From contig NZ_CYGX02000017.1 of NCBI RefSeq assembly GCF_900019265.1, positions 38,107 through 102,106 of the forward strand: a stretch of DNA of 64,000 bases, read 5' to 3'. A program made the translations under genes and the position numbers. Source of the DNA: Paraburkholderia ribeironis (GTDB lineage: Bacteria; Pseudomonadota; Gammaproteobacteria; Burkholderiales; Burkholderiaceae). How positions within the stretch are numbered: the stretch's first letter is position 1; every line of letters begins with the position of its first letter. The notes under the pieces are model-generated. The model had not been told where the DNA came from. It worked only from the letters and a program-made list of their open reading frames with translations, and did no database searches. Shown piece by piece: positions 43,955 through 54,100 of the stretch.

Positions 43955-46900
43955 CGACGGACATCCTTCTCATCCGGCAGCGCGCCGCCCAAGAGGCTGT
44001 GGACGAGCATATCGCTGCTATCGAGATTGAGGGCCGTACGGACGGCCGCGGTGTCGAGATGGCCAATCGGGCATAGGCCAATGCCGCAGGCCGGTGCTTG
44101 CGTCATCAGCAACTGGCCGATATAACCGGCCTCCACTAGGCATAGCGACAATGCCTCGCCGCCGTAAAGCGGTTCGATGGCCGCCAGATGAGCGACGAGG
44201 TAGAACGAGAACGCTGACGCGTTGAAAATCGGGCGGTTGACGAACGGATCGTGAATCGTGGCAGGCAACTCGACCTGCTGCGGCAGCAGCACCAGTTCGT
44301 GTTCCCACGGATCGAGATAGTAAAGGCCCGCCTTCAGTCCAGCGACACGCCTGGCGCGTATTTGCAGGTAGCCGCGCAATGGATAGAGGCCGCCCGCGGA
44401 GGGATGGTAGTAGCGCTCGGTTTCTGGCGACCGCGTGAGGCAGGCAAGCAGACGCACCAGCGCTGCTGCTTGCAGCGGCTCGGTGTTGAAGCGGCGGATA
44501 CTCCGGCGCCGGGCGAGAGCATGCGCGACTTCGCTGGGCAGACGCGCGAGAGCCGTGCGCGGGCAAGCATCAGCGAGCCTTAGACGGCCATGACCGGCGG
44601 CCTTGAATGTTTCGCGAGCAGCAGGATCCGGAACCATGCCGATCGCCGACGCGGGGGCTGGATCGTGGTGGGCAAGCGCCTTACCGCACGCCTCTGCTAG
44701 CGCTGCGACGGTCGGATCGCGGTAAAAGGTTTCGAAGGTCAGCCGGACGGAAAACTCCCGCTCCAAAGCATTGGCAAGCCGGACAATATCGACCGACGAT
44801 GCTCCCAGTTCGAGCAGGTTGGAATCGGGTGCGATGGCCGGCAGGCTCAGAATCTCAGCGGCGCGCGCCGCAATGCGGGCCACCGGATGGTTGGCGCCCG
44901 GAGTCGGCGCAGGCCCGGCAAGGATTGCCGGCGACGGCGCTAGCCGTTCGGCCAAGGTCTTCCGGTCGACTTTGCCGTTGGCAGTGAGCGGCAGCGATTC
45001 GAGGACATGCACCGTGCTGGGCACCATGTAGTCAGGCAGCCTTTGGCGCAGAAAACCTCGCAGTTCGTCCGGACCGGAGGTGCTTCCACCGGTCAGGACG
45101 ACAGCAGCCACAAGCTCACGGCGACCGGCCGCCCTGGTCGCAACCACAATCGCGTCACACAGACCTGGATACTGCCGGAGCACTGCCTCGATCTCGCCCA
45201 GTTCGACGCGAAATCCGTGGATCTTGATCTGATCGTCAGTGCGCCCCAGGAACTCGATGTTGCCGTCGGGCAACCATCGCCCGATATCGCCAGTCGCGTA
45301 AAGTCGCTCACCCGTCTCGGGATGGCGGATGAACTGTTTCGCTGTTTCGATTTCGTTGCGCCAGTAGCCGCTTGCCAACCCTTTACCCGCGATATATAGG
45401 GCGCCGACTGCCCAGACCGGCCGCGGCCGAAGGCGTTCATCAAGCACCAGCAGGCGCTGGTTGGCCAGCGCCTTGCCATAGGGAATGCTGGGCCAGGCCG
45501 GGTTCACCGTCGAAATCGGGTAGGCGATCGACCAGATCGATGCCTCCGTGGCGCCACCCAGACTGTCGATGCGCAGGCCAGGCGTGGTGCAGCGCGCGCG
45601 TACGCGATCAGGGAGACCGACAGGGATCCAGTCCCCGCTCAACATCGCCAGTCGCAGCGATGGCGGCAGTCCCTGCTGCGTGCTCTCCAGATAGTCGACT
45701 AGGAGATCCAGCATGGCTGGCGCCGAATTCCACATGCTGACCTCGGTGGCCTGCATGCGGGCCAGCCAGTGGCTGGGATCTCTTCCGCCACAGGCCTCAG
45801 GCAGGACCAGGGTCGCACCTGCGGCGAAGGCCCCAAACATATCGTACACAGAGAGGTCGAAGCTGAGCGACGACAGACCGAATATGCGGTCGCCCGCCCA
45901 CACACCATTACGCGTGTTGAGGTCAAGCAGGGTGTTGACTACCGCACGATGCGTCACGGCCACGCCTTTCGGGATACCGGTCGATCCTGAAGTGAATATG
46001 ACGTAGGCAAGACTGTCGGGGTCTGGCCGGGTCGACAGTGGCGGCAAGTCTTCCTGCCCGGCCAGCTCGTCATCGACGCGCAGGCGTTTTATCTCGCCTG
46101 GCCAGTCGATGCGCGCGTCGATCCACGACTGCGTCAGCACGAGCGTGGCCTCGCCGCAGGCAAGCAGTTCTTTCACGCGGTGAGGGGGCGAGTCGGCATC
46201 GACAGGCAGATATGCCGCACCCGCCTTGAGAATACCCAGGGCAGCCACCACCTGCTCCCAGCCTTTTTGCATAACGATGGCCACCAGCATGCCGGGCGCC
46301 GCGCCCGCCTTCAGAAGCCACCTGGCGACGTCGTCCGCTGCGTTGTTGAGCTCGCCGTAAGTGAGGCATTGTTCGGGTGCCAGCACGGCGTAAGCGTTGG
46401 CGCGCATCTGTGTTTGACGCGCTACCAGATCGACGAGCGAGCACCCGGCATCGGAAAAATGGCGAGTGGTGGCATCAGCCTCGTCCTGAAGGCGGCGCTG
46501 CCACTGCGGCAGATCGACGGGCGCCTCGGCAGTCCATGCTGCCGGATCCTCTGCGAGACGCTCGAGCAGCGTACAATAGGCGGAGAACATGTCGTCCCAC
46601 AGGCCCTGCGGAAACAGCTGCTCGACGATATCCCAATTGAAGCACAACGCACCATCTTCCTCGTAGACCTGATGGTCGCAATAAATCTGCGGTGTCTGGG
46701 TAATACCGTAGGCTAGGGCCCCAAGTTCGCGCAGGATCGAGGTGTCCTGTCCACGTCCAGATTGCGGCAGGATGCTGCTGAAGACCACGGGCATGATGGC
46801 GCGGGCCGCGCCGCCGTGCCGGCGTGCCAGGTCGCGCAGTACCGCTACGCCGCCGTACTGACGATGGTCTAGGTCGTCGAGCAGGCGATTCTGGACGGCA

Positions 46901-49900
46901 AGCGCCCGATCCACGAAGCGAGTCCCGGAACGTAAATCGATTTCCAGCAGTGTGAGCGACGTAAAGTCGCCAATGATGGCGTTGACCTCGGGATGAAGGG
47001 GTTGCCGGTTGAACAGAGTGACATTCAGGGTGAAATGCGGCTTCCCCGTCCAGCAGCCAAGCACCTCGGAAAATGCCGCCATCAGCAGTACCGAGGGTGT
47101 AAGTCCAGTTGCGGTTGCCTGTCGTTTGAGCGTCTCCCATCGAGCCTGCCCCAGACGGCCGCTGCGACGAACAAAGGCATGGGGATGACCGGCACGCTCC
47201 ATCTCGCGGCGTTGCGGCAAGTCAGGCGCCGGCGGTAGCGTGTCGATGCGTTGGGCCCAGTATTGCTGGGCCACGATGTAATTCGCACTCTGATGCAATT
47301 TTTCTTCGGCCAGCAGGTAGTCGCGAAACGACAGGGTCAGTGGCGGCAATACGGTCTCAGGACGACGTGCAAGGCGTCCCAACTCGCTGCAGAAGCTGAT
47401 CCAGCTCAGCGCATCGCCTACCAGCAGGTCGAAGCTGACATGCAGACGGATCGTGTTAGCGGGCAGCAGGACTGCCCGCAAATCGAATAGCGGCCAACGG
47501 TCTGCCGGCAGAATCTGGTGTGACAGCAGATTGCGCCATGCCGTGCGCGCCGCGTCGATTGTCTCGGCCGGGGCCTGCCGCAGATCGATGCAGGGGATCG
47601 TGTAGGCCGGAACCTCGGCCAGTATGCTTTGCTCCCCATCGGCCGACACGATACAGCGCAGCATGTCATGGCGTTCGACCAGCTGGTTGAACGCCTGTTG
47701 AATGGCGGCGTGGCTCAGGTCCGTGCAATCGATTTCCGCATAGAGATGCGCTGCGACGCTGCCTAGTTCGAAATCGCTGCGTCTGCCAACCCAATAGGCC
47801 TGCTGCACCGAGTTGAGCGGGAAAGGGCGATCACGCTTGGCCAGATCAGGCACGATCACCGCCGGGGCGCCTACTTCGGCCCGCGACGCATTTTCCTGCC
47901 GCTCGACCGAACTGGCTGCACTGGACGTTTCGGCACGGACAAGCTTATCGACGAGTGCTGCCTGCATCGCAATAGTGCGCGCCTGAAACAGGTCGCGCAG
48001 CGCGACGGCGATGCCGAATGCCTCGCGAATTCGGCTAGCCAGCCTGATCAACAGTAGCGAGTGCCCCCCGAGGTCGAAGAAGTCATCTTCGGCACCGAGT
48101 CCGGTTTTCTCCAGTAACTCCTGCCACAGCCTCAGCAGTCGCGCTTCAGTGACCGACCACACCGGCACGTGCTGTCCCGCTGCCGGCGCGGTACCGCGAA
48201 GCAGCGCGCTTGAGCGGTCGAGCTTGCCGCTGGCCGAGCGCGGAAGCGCGTCCAGCACCCGGATCGTGGCTGGAATCATTGTCTGGGGCAGAAAGCGCGC
48301 GAGGAAGGCGAGGAGGGCAGCCTTATCGAGCGACGCGCCGTCTTTCATGGAAATCGTCGCGGCCATGTGGCCATCGCACACTCCCACTACCGCTTCAAGC
48401 ACGCCCGGAAAATTGCAGAGCTGAGCCTCGATCTCCGCCGGCTCGATACGTACGCCGCGCAGTTTCACCTGATCGTCGCAGCGGCCCAGAAACTGGAGTT
48501 CGCCGTCGTCGGTGAAGCGGGCAAGGTCACCGGTGCCATAGAGGCGCTCGCCTCCGCGCGAGAAGAACGGGTCGGGTACAAAACGCGCTGCCGTCAGTCC
48601 GGGACGACCGATATAGCCGCGCGCGAGGCTGATGCCCCCGATGAACAGCTCTCCGATTGCACCGACCGGGACCGGACGCAGATGTGCGTCGAGGATAAAC
48701 ACACGGACGTTGGCGATCGGCCGTCCAATGGAAACTACGGGTTCATCGGCGTATCTGCACGCCTTTTGAGTCACATCGATGGCGGCCTCGGTTGGGCCGT
48801 AAAGATTTTCCAGCCGGGCGTGGGGAAAGCGTTTACAGCAGGCATCGCGCAGTTCGGCCGTCATCGGCTCACCGCTCGCCACGATCAGCCGCAAGCTCGG
48901 CAGCGCCAACCCTGTCGTTTCGCGCAGAAACAAACCGAGCAGCGAAGGAACGAAATGCACGACCGAAATCGAATGGTCGCGGATCGTCGCCGCGAGAAGA
49001 GCGCTATCGGTATGGGCATCGGGCCGCGCCAGGACGAGGCTGGCATTGGCAATTAGCGGCCAGATCAATTCCCACACCGAAACATCGAATGTGACCGGAG
49101 TCTTCTGCAGGACGCTATCGTCGGGCCCCAGACTGTAAGCCTGCTGCATCCAGAGAATGCGGTTCAGCAGAGCACCATGAGTATTGATCACGCCCTTCGG
49201 GTGCCCCGTCGAGCCGCTGGTAAAGAAAACGTAGGCGGCCATCCCGGATCGGATTGTCACGCCGGGATTTTCGGGGGCCTCAGCCGGAGCGTCAGCGTCG
49301 GCGGCGTCGACAAACAATGTATTTACCCCTTCCGGCACGACGCGAGCCCAGCGCTGCTGGGTTAGAACCAGTCGGGCGTTGCTCTGCCCGATCATGAAGG
49401 CGAGGCGATCGGGGGGCAGGTTAGGGTCGAGTGGCAGGAAGGCGCCCCCCGCTTTCATCGTCGCGATTAGGGCAACCACAAGATCCAGGTTCCGGGTGAC
49501 GCATACGCCGACGATGCTTTCCGGTCCGATGCCTTCGGCGATCAGGCGATACGCCAGTGCATTGGCGCGGCGATTGAGGGCACCGCGGGTCAGACTGTCG
49601 GTTTCGTCGAACACTGCCACCGCGTCTGGTGCCTCCGCTGCACGCCGTTCGATCAGCGTAACGAGATTGCTATCCGATTCCGGCCAGACCACTTCAGTGC
49701 GGTTCCAGCGCTCCAGGTCGGCGCGTTCGACCTCGGTCAAGAGAGCGAGGCTGCAAAGCGGCGCTTCGGGCTGCTCTAGTCCGGCTTCGAGCAGACCCAA
49801 GACTTGAGCGGCAAAGCGCTCGATAGTCGAGGAGTCGAATAGATCGGTGGCATATTCAAAGGTGAGTATCAGCTCACCTCCGAGTTCCACGACCTCCAGC

Positions 49901-51159
49901 ATCAGATCGAACTTGGCTGTGCCGGTGTCGACGAGTACCGGCGTCAGTTTCAGGCCGCCGAAGTCAAGTGCCGGCAGTGCCATATTTTGCATGACGAACG
50001 CGGCCTGAAACACTGGGTTGCGGTCCAGGCTGCGCTCAGGGTGAAGATGTTCGACCAGTTGTTCGAACGGAAGATCCTGGTGGTCAAAGGCGGCCAGAAC
50101 TCGATCATACACATCGCGAAGGGTTTGGCGCAGACTTCGATCGGCATCGGCCTCGATCAGAATCGGCAGCGTGTTGACAAAGAAACCGATCAGCGATTCG
50201 ACTTCACGTCGCTGCCGGTTGGCGACCGGGCAACCGATCACGATTCGACGCTGACCGCTATAACGGGCGAGCACTGTGTGATACACGGTCAGCAGCACCA
50301 TGAACGGCGTCACCTGTTCGCCGGCTGCGCCTCTATGGCAGAAGCGGTGTAGCCGTTCAGCAAGCACGGGCGATACGATCTCGCGATGTTGGCGTCCACG
50401 GAAGCTCGGCACCAGCGGCCGCGGCCGGTCCGTCGGCAAAGCTAGTGCCTCCAGTTCGCCCGACAGCGCGTTGCGCCAGTGCCGCACGAGGCGGTGCAAC
50501 GTCTCGTCGCGCAGCCATTGGCGTTGCCAGCGAGCGAAGTCGGCATAGTGCAAGTCCGGCTCCGAAAGCGCCCGTCCTTCGTACAGCGCGGCAAGGTCAC
50601 GAACGAATATGCCGAGCGACCAGCCATCGGCGACGATATGGTGCATGGTTACTGCAAGCACATGACTGTCAACATCCAACCGCAACAGCTTCGCGCGAAT
50701 CAACGGTCCTTCGATCAGATCGAACGGCAGCGCCGCCTGCTCGCGAAGCCAGTGATCGATCGCGTCGCTGCCCGAATCGGCCGGCAGTGTGCTGACGTCA
50801 AATGGCAGGCGTACCTCGTCATGGATCACTTGTACCGGCTGGCCGTCCAGTTCGGGAAAGGTGGTCCGGAGCGCGGAATGGCGTTGCACGATCGCGCGTA
50901 ACTCCTGCTCGAGACGCCGGGTATCGAGCGGTCCTTCGATATGCAAGGCCAGCGGCACCGTATAGGCGCTTGCCTGCCCGTGCAGGCGTTCGAGAAACCA
51001 TAGGCGTTGCTGAGCGAAAGATACCGCCTGTGACACGCCGATGGTGCTGGAGCTTTCCGGCGCCGGCCCGGCCGTCCGTGCGGCTGCAGCACGGCGCACC
51101 AATTGGGCGAGACGCTGGGGTGAGACAGGGACGGCTGGGAGAGGCGGCGGAGAGGACAT
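43951..51159 (-). CDS. NRPS: C-A(Ser)-PCP-Cy-A(Cys)-PCP-Ox, thiazole-forming
   Basis: 2,402 residues, two modules. Module 1: condensation (about 45-475, HHIVADGWS), adenylation (about 500-985) with pocket DVWH-x-SLID, the serine code, and PCP FFDLGGHSLLL (about 1028). Module 2: heterocyclization domain (about 1110-1540) with FDLLVGDALSW in place of HHxxxDG; adenylation (about 1570-2080) with pocket DLYN-x-SLIW, the cysteine code; PCP LLELGASSVDIV (about 2118); and a C-terminal SagB/nitroreductase-type FMN oxidase (about 2174-2402: RRSIRRFNTEPL, YHPSAGGLYPL, AGYIGQLLMTQA). Cyclisation and oxidation of Cys should give a thiazole. AAGGAA precedes ATG 51159, which lies 15 nt after the previous stop. 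Confidence 0.94.
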   Translation of the reverse strand: MSSPPPLPAVPVSPQRLAQLVRRAAAARTAGPAPESSSTIGVSQAVSFAQQRLWFLERLHGQASAYTVPLALHIEGPLDTRRLEQELRAIVQRHSALRTTFPELDGQPVQVIHDEVRLPFDVSTLPADSGSDAIDHWLREQAALPFDLIEGPLIRAKLLRLDVDSHVLAVTMHHIVADGWSLGIFVRDLAALYEGRALSEPDLHYADFARWQRQWLRDETLHRLVRHWRNALSGELEALALPTDRPRPLVPSFRGRQHREIVSPVLAERLHRFCHRGAAGEQVTPFMVLLTVYHTVLARYSGQRRIVIGCPVANRQRREVESLIGFFVNTLPILIEADADRSLRQTLRDVYDRVLAAFDHQDLPFEQLVEHLHPERSLDRNPVFQAAFVMQNMALPALDFGGLKLTPVLVDTGTAKFDLMLEVVELGGELILTFEYATDLFDSSTIERFAAQVLGLLEAGLEQPEAPLCSLALLTEVERADLERWNRTEVVWPESDSNLVTLIERRAAEAPDAVAVFDETDSLTRGALNRRANALAYRLIAEGIGPESIVGVCVTRNLDLVVALIATMKAGGAFLPLDPNLPPDRLAFMIGQSNARLVLTQQRWARVVPEGVNTLFVDAADADAPAEAPENPGVTIRSGMAAYVFFTSGSTGHPKGVINTHGALLNRILWMQQAYSLGPDDSVLQKTPVTFDVSVWELIWPLIANASLVLARPDAHTDSALLAATIRDHSISVVHFVPSLLGLFLRETTGLALPSLRLIVASGEPMTAELRDACCKRFPHARLENLYGPTEAAIDVTQKACRYADEPVVSIGRPIANVRVFILDAHLRPVPVGAIGELFIGGISLARGYIGRPGLTAARFVPDPFFSRGGERLYGTGDLARFTDDGELQFLGRCDDQVKLRGVRIEPAEIEAQLCNFPGVLEAVVGVCDGHMAATISMKDGASLDKAALLAFLARFLPQTMIPATIRVLDALPRSASGKLDRSSALLRGTAPAAGQHVPVWSVTEARLLRLWQELLEKTGLGAEDDFFDLGGHSLLLIRLASRIREAFGIAVALRDLFQARTIAMQAALVDKLVRAETSSAASSVERQENASRAEVGAPAVIVPDLAKRDRPFPLNSVQQAYWVGRRSDFELGSVAAHLYAEIDCTDLSHAAIQQAFNQLVERHDMLRCIVSADGEQSILAEVPAYTIPCIDLRQAPAETIDAARTAWRNLLSHQILPADRWPLFDLRAVLLPANTIRLHVSFDLLVGDALSWISFCSELGRLARRPETVLPPLTLSFRDYLLAEEKLHQSANYIVAQQYWAQRIDTLPPAPDLPQRREMERAGHPHAFVRRSGRLGQARWETLKRQATATGLTPSVLLMAAFSEVLGCWTGKPHFTLNVTLFNRQPLHPEVNAIIGDFTSLTLLEIDLRSGTRFVDRALAVQNRLLDDLDHRQYGGVAVLRDLARRHGGAARAIMPVVFSSILPQSGRGQDTSILRELGALAYGITQTPQIYCDHQVYEEDGALCFNWDIVEQLFPQGLWDDMFSAYCTLLERLAEDPAAWTAEAPVDLPQWQRRLQDEADATTRHFSDAGCSLVDLVARQTQMRANAYAVLAPEQCLTYGELNNAADDVARWLLKAGAAPGMLVAIVMQKGWEQVVAALGILKAGAAYLPVDADSPPHRVKELLACGEATLVLTQSWIDARIDWPGEIKRLRVDDELAGQEDLPPLSTRPDPDSLAYVIFTSGSTGIPKGVAVTHRAVVNTLLDLNTRNGVWAGDRIFGLSSLSFDLSVYDMFGAFAAGATLVLPEACGGRDPSHWLARMQATEVSMWNSAPAMLDLLVDYLESTQQGLPPSLRLAMLSGDWIPVGLPDRVRARCTTPGLRIDSLGGATEASIWSIAYPISTVNPAWPSIPYGKALANQRLLVLDERLRPRPVWAVGALYIAGKGLASGYWRNEIETAKQFIRHPETGERLYATGDIGRWLPDGNIEFLGRTDDQIKIHGFRVELGEIEAVLRQYPGLCDAIVVATRAAGRRELVAAVVLTGGSTSGPDELRGFLRQRLPDYMVPSTVHVLESLPLTANGKVDRKTLAERLAPSPAILAGPAPTPGANHPVARIAARAAEILSLPAIAPDSNLLELGASSVDIVRLANALEREFSVRLTFETFYRDPTVAALAEACGKALAHHDPAPASAIGMVPDPAARETFKAAGHGRLRLADACPRTALARLPSEVAHALARRRSIRRFNTEPLQAAALVRLLACLTRSPETERYYHPSAGGLYPLRGYLQIRARRVAGLKAGLYYLDPWEHELVLLPQQVELPATIHDPFVNRPIFNASAFSFYLVAHLAAIEPLYGGEALSLCLVEAGYIGQLLMTQAPACGIGLCPIGHLDTAAVRTALNLDSSDMLVHSLLGGALPDEKDVRR

Positions 51160-51174
51160 ACCGGGTTCCTTGGA

Positions 51175-54100
51175 TCAGGCCAGTTTGAGGGCCACGGGGT
51201 CGATGCCCGCGCTATCACGCGCATCTTCCGTCAGCTTTTCAAGGATTGAAGCGTGTTGGTCGGCAATGGTCGGCTTGAGGAAAATCAGCCGTAGCGATAC
51301 ATCGACTGCCAGGGTAGAGCGCAGTCTCGAAACCAGTTGGGTAGCGGCGAGCGAATGTCCCCCAAGGTCGAAGAAATTGTCGTTAATGCTGATGCGGTCA
51401 ATGCCGAGTACCTCGGTCCAGGCGGTCGCGATTGCCTGGTCCAGCGCGTCGCGCGGAGCGACGAAAGTTTCCTCATTGGCCCGTCTTCGACCCGGTAGCG
51501 GTAGTCTGCCGGCATCCAGTTTGCCGTTGGCTGTCAGAGGCAGTTCGTCCAGTATCACCACCGCCTTGGGTACCATGTAGGAGGGCAGTCGGGCTGCGAT
51601 GTGCTGACGCAGTTCAGACGCCAATTGCGGATAGCGCAACCCGTGATCGGGAATATTGGCGAGGGCGTGCCAGTCTTTGGGCAGAACGGTTGACATGCCG
51701 AATGCTGCTGCTTCAGCCACTCCCCGACCATCGCCGGGCCGGCCGGTCACGAACAGTGCATCGAAGCGGCCGTCCCTGTGGTCGGCAGCGTTCCACTGCA
51801 GGCGAACACGCCAGCCTAGTTGCTCCGCGAGGTGCGTTAGCTCGGCCGGATGCATTTCGATGGTGGTGCCGGGTGCGTGCGTTGAGGGATGGGCGTGCCG
51901 CCGCAGGTCGAGCGTTGCGGCAAGTGCGGCTATTCGCTTGTTGGGAATGTCCCTCAACCCGAAAGGTGCCGTTCGGCTGACCAGCAAGTCGCGTAGGTCC
52001 TCCAGGCCGGACGGTGCCGCAAACCAGTCGCAGGCGAGCGCGTTGGTCCCGGCCTCGGTGCGATGCAGCACTACGTCGAAACGGAAAAGGCTCATCTCGT
52101 TGTCGGCGCGCGTTCGTTTAAGGCGAATCTCCACAGGGCCGAGACCGGGATGGCGAGTGCGAAGGCCATGAAAATAACTGGGGTCTACCGTTAGCTCCTT
52201 GTCGGCGCGGCAGCGTGCGTCGACCTGTTCGGCTAGGTCGTCCATTTTCTGGCCGCCACGGTGCAGCAACACGGAGAGATGGAACGCTGCCAGCAACGCA
52301 TGGCTGCGTACATCGCCGATGAACACTGTCCCGCCCGGCGCGACGACGGCCAGGGCGCGGGCTATGACGCGCTCCAGATAGTCGATGCCTGGGAATAGCT
52401 GGACCACCGAGTTGAGAACGATGGTATCGACGCTTCCCGGAGCCACCGCGTCGAAGTTGTCCGCCGCACCTTGGAGCAGGCTCACGCGTGCATGCATTGC
52501 CGGCCGGCGGGCAAGCGCTTCGTCTACATGCCTGAGGGCCGCAGCCGAGATATCCATACCGATGTAGTGCTCGCAATCCGGAGCCAGCCGCAGCAGCAGC
52601 ATGCCGGTGCCACATCCCATCTCCAGCACCCGGCGGGGCCGCAGTTCTCGCAGCGTGGCTACGGAATATTCAAGCCACTCGCGCATTTCGTGTTCCGGAA
52701 TCGGCAGACCGTCGTAACTGCTGTTCCAGCCGGAAAGATTGAAGGTGTCCGCGGCTCCGGTGCCGAGAGCATAAGTCTCGTCGAAGACGTCGCGCCATCG
52801 TTCGACCACATCCGCGTGGCGTTCGACAGTTGGAGATGTGGCGTGCTTTGTCGGAACAACGTAGGCAACCAGCGCCTTTTCGTTCCCTTCGTCTAACGCC
52901 TTCACCAAGCATTCGGCTACTGCTTGATGGTCTCCCAGCACTTTGCTGATCTCATCGGGCTCGATGCGATGGCCGCGCACCTTGACCTGCTGGTCACCTC
53001 GACCCAAATATTCCAGCTCGCCGCCCGGCAACCGCCGGGCGAGGTCGCCGCTGCGATAGAGCCGTGCACCGGCCAACCCGCTGAACGGATCGGGCAGGAA
53101 GCGCTGTGCGGTCAGGGCGGCCCGGCCCAGATAGCCGCGCGCAATACCGCCGCCGCCGACATATATCTCGCCGATGGCCCCGATGGGCACCAACTGCATA
53201 TGTCGATCGAGCAGGTAGAGATCGCGATCGGCGAGCGGCTGTCCGATGATGCTCCGCGCCGCCCGATCCGCCTGCTTCAGCTGGCAGATCGTGTTGTGCA
53301 CGGTCGTTTCGGTGATGCCGTACATGTTGACCAGCGACGGGCGGCGATCACCGTAAAACGCGAACCAATCCTTCAGCATCGACGGATCGAGCGCTTCGCC
53401 CCCGAAGATCACGAGGCGCAGCCGCTCAAGACTGTGGCGGCGAGGCAGATGGCTACGCAGGAAAGCGCGAAATGCCGAGGGGGTCTGGCTGAACACGGTG
53501 ATGCCCTCGGTATGCATCAATGCCTCGATCTCGTCCGGGTCGCGTGCGGTCAGGGCCGGTATTACCACCAACTGGCCTCCGTGCAGCAATGCGCCCCAGA
53601 TCTCCCAAACGGAGAAGTCAAAAGCCGGCGAATGAAACTGCAGCCAGACATCCTCGCGGCCGAACGCAAAGTTGGGCGCTGTTGTATCAAAAAGACGCAG
53701 AACGTTGCTGTGAGATACCACTACGCCCTTGGGCTGGCCGGTGGACCCCGACGTATAGATCACATAGGCTGCGCTTTCGGGGCTGAATTCCGGCAACGGT
53801 TCGGCCGTGAAGTTTCCGGTATCGGCTGCTGCGTCGAAGGACACGGCGAGGAGGCGCTGTGGCAGGTCGGGCGCATGGCCGGTCTCGTGAAGAATGAGTT
53901 CCACGCGAGCATCGGACGCGACAGCAGCTACGCGCGCCAGCGGCCAGTCAGTGTCGAAGGGTAAATAGGCCGCACCGGCTTTGAGTACCGCCAGCATGGC
54001 GGCCACGAGGGCGCCCGACCGTGGAAGATAGAGCCCGACGCGATGCTCCAGCCTGATGCCGCGCGCCTTCAACCGGTATGCCAGGGCCTCGGCATGCTGA

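Noticed and set aside
52924..53964. 346-codon plus-strand frame inside the loading synthetase
   Set aside because: Antisense to conserved adenylation-domain sequence; long antisense frames are common in GC-rich genes.
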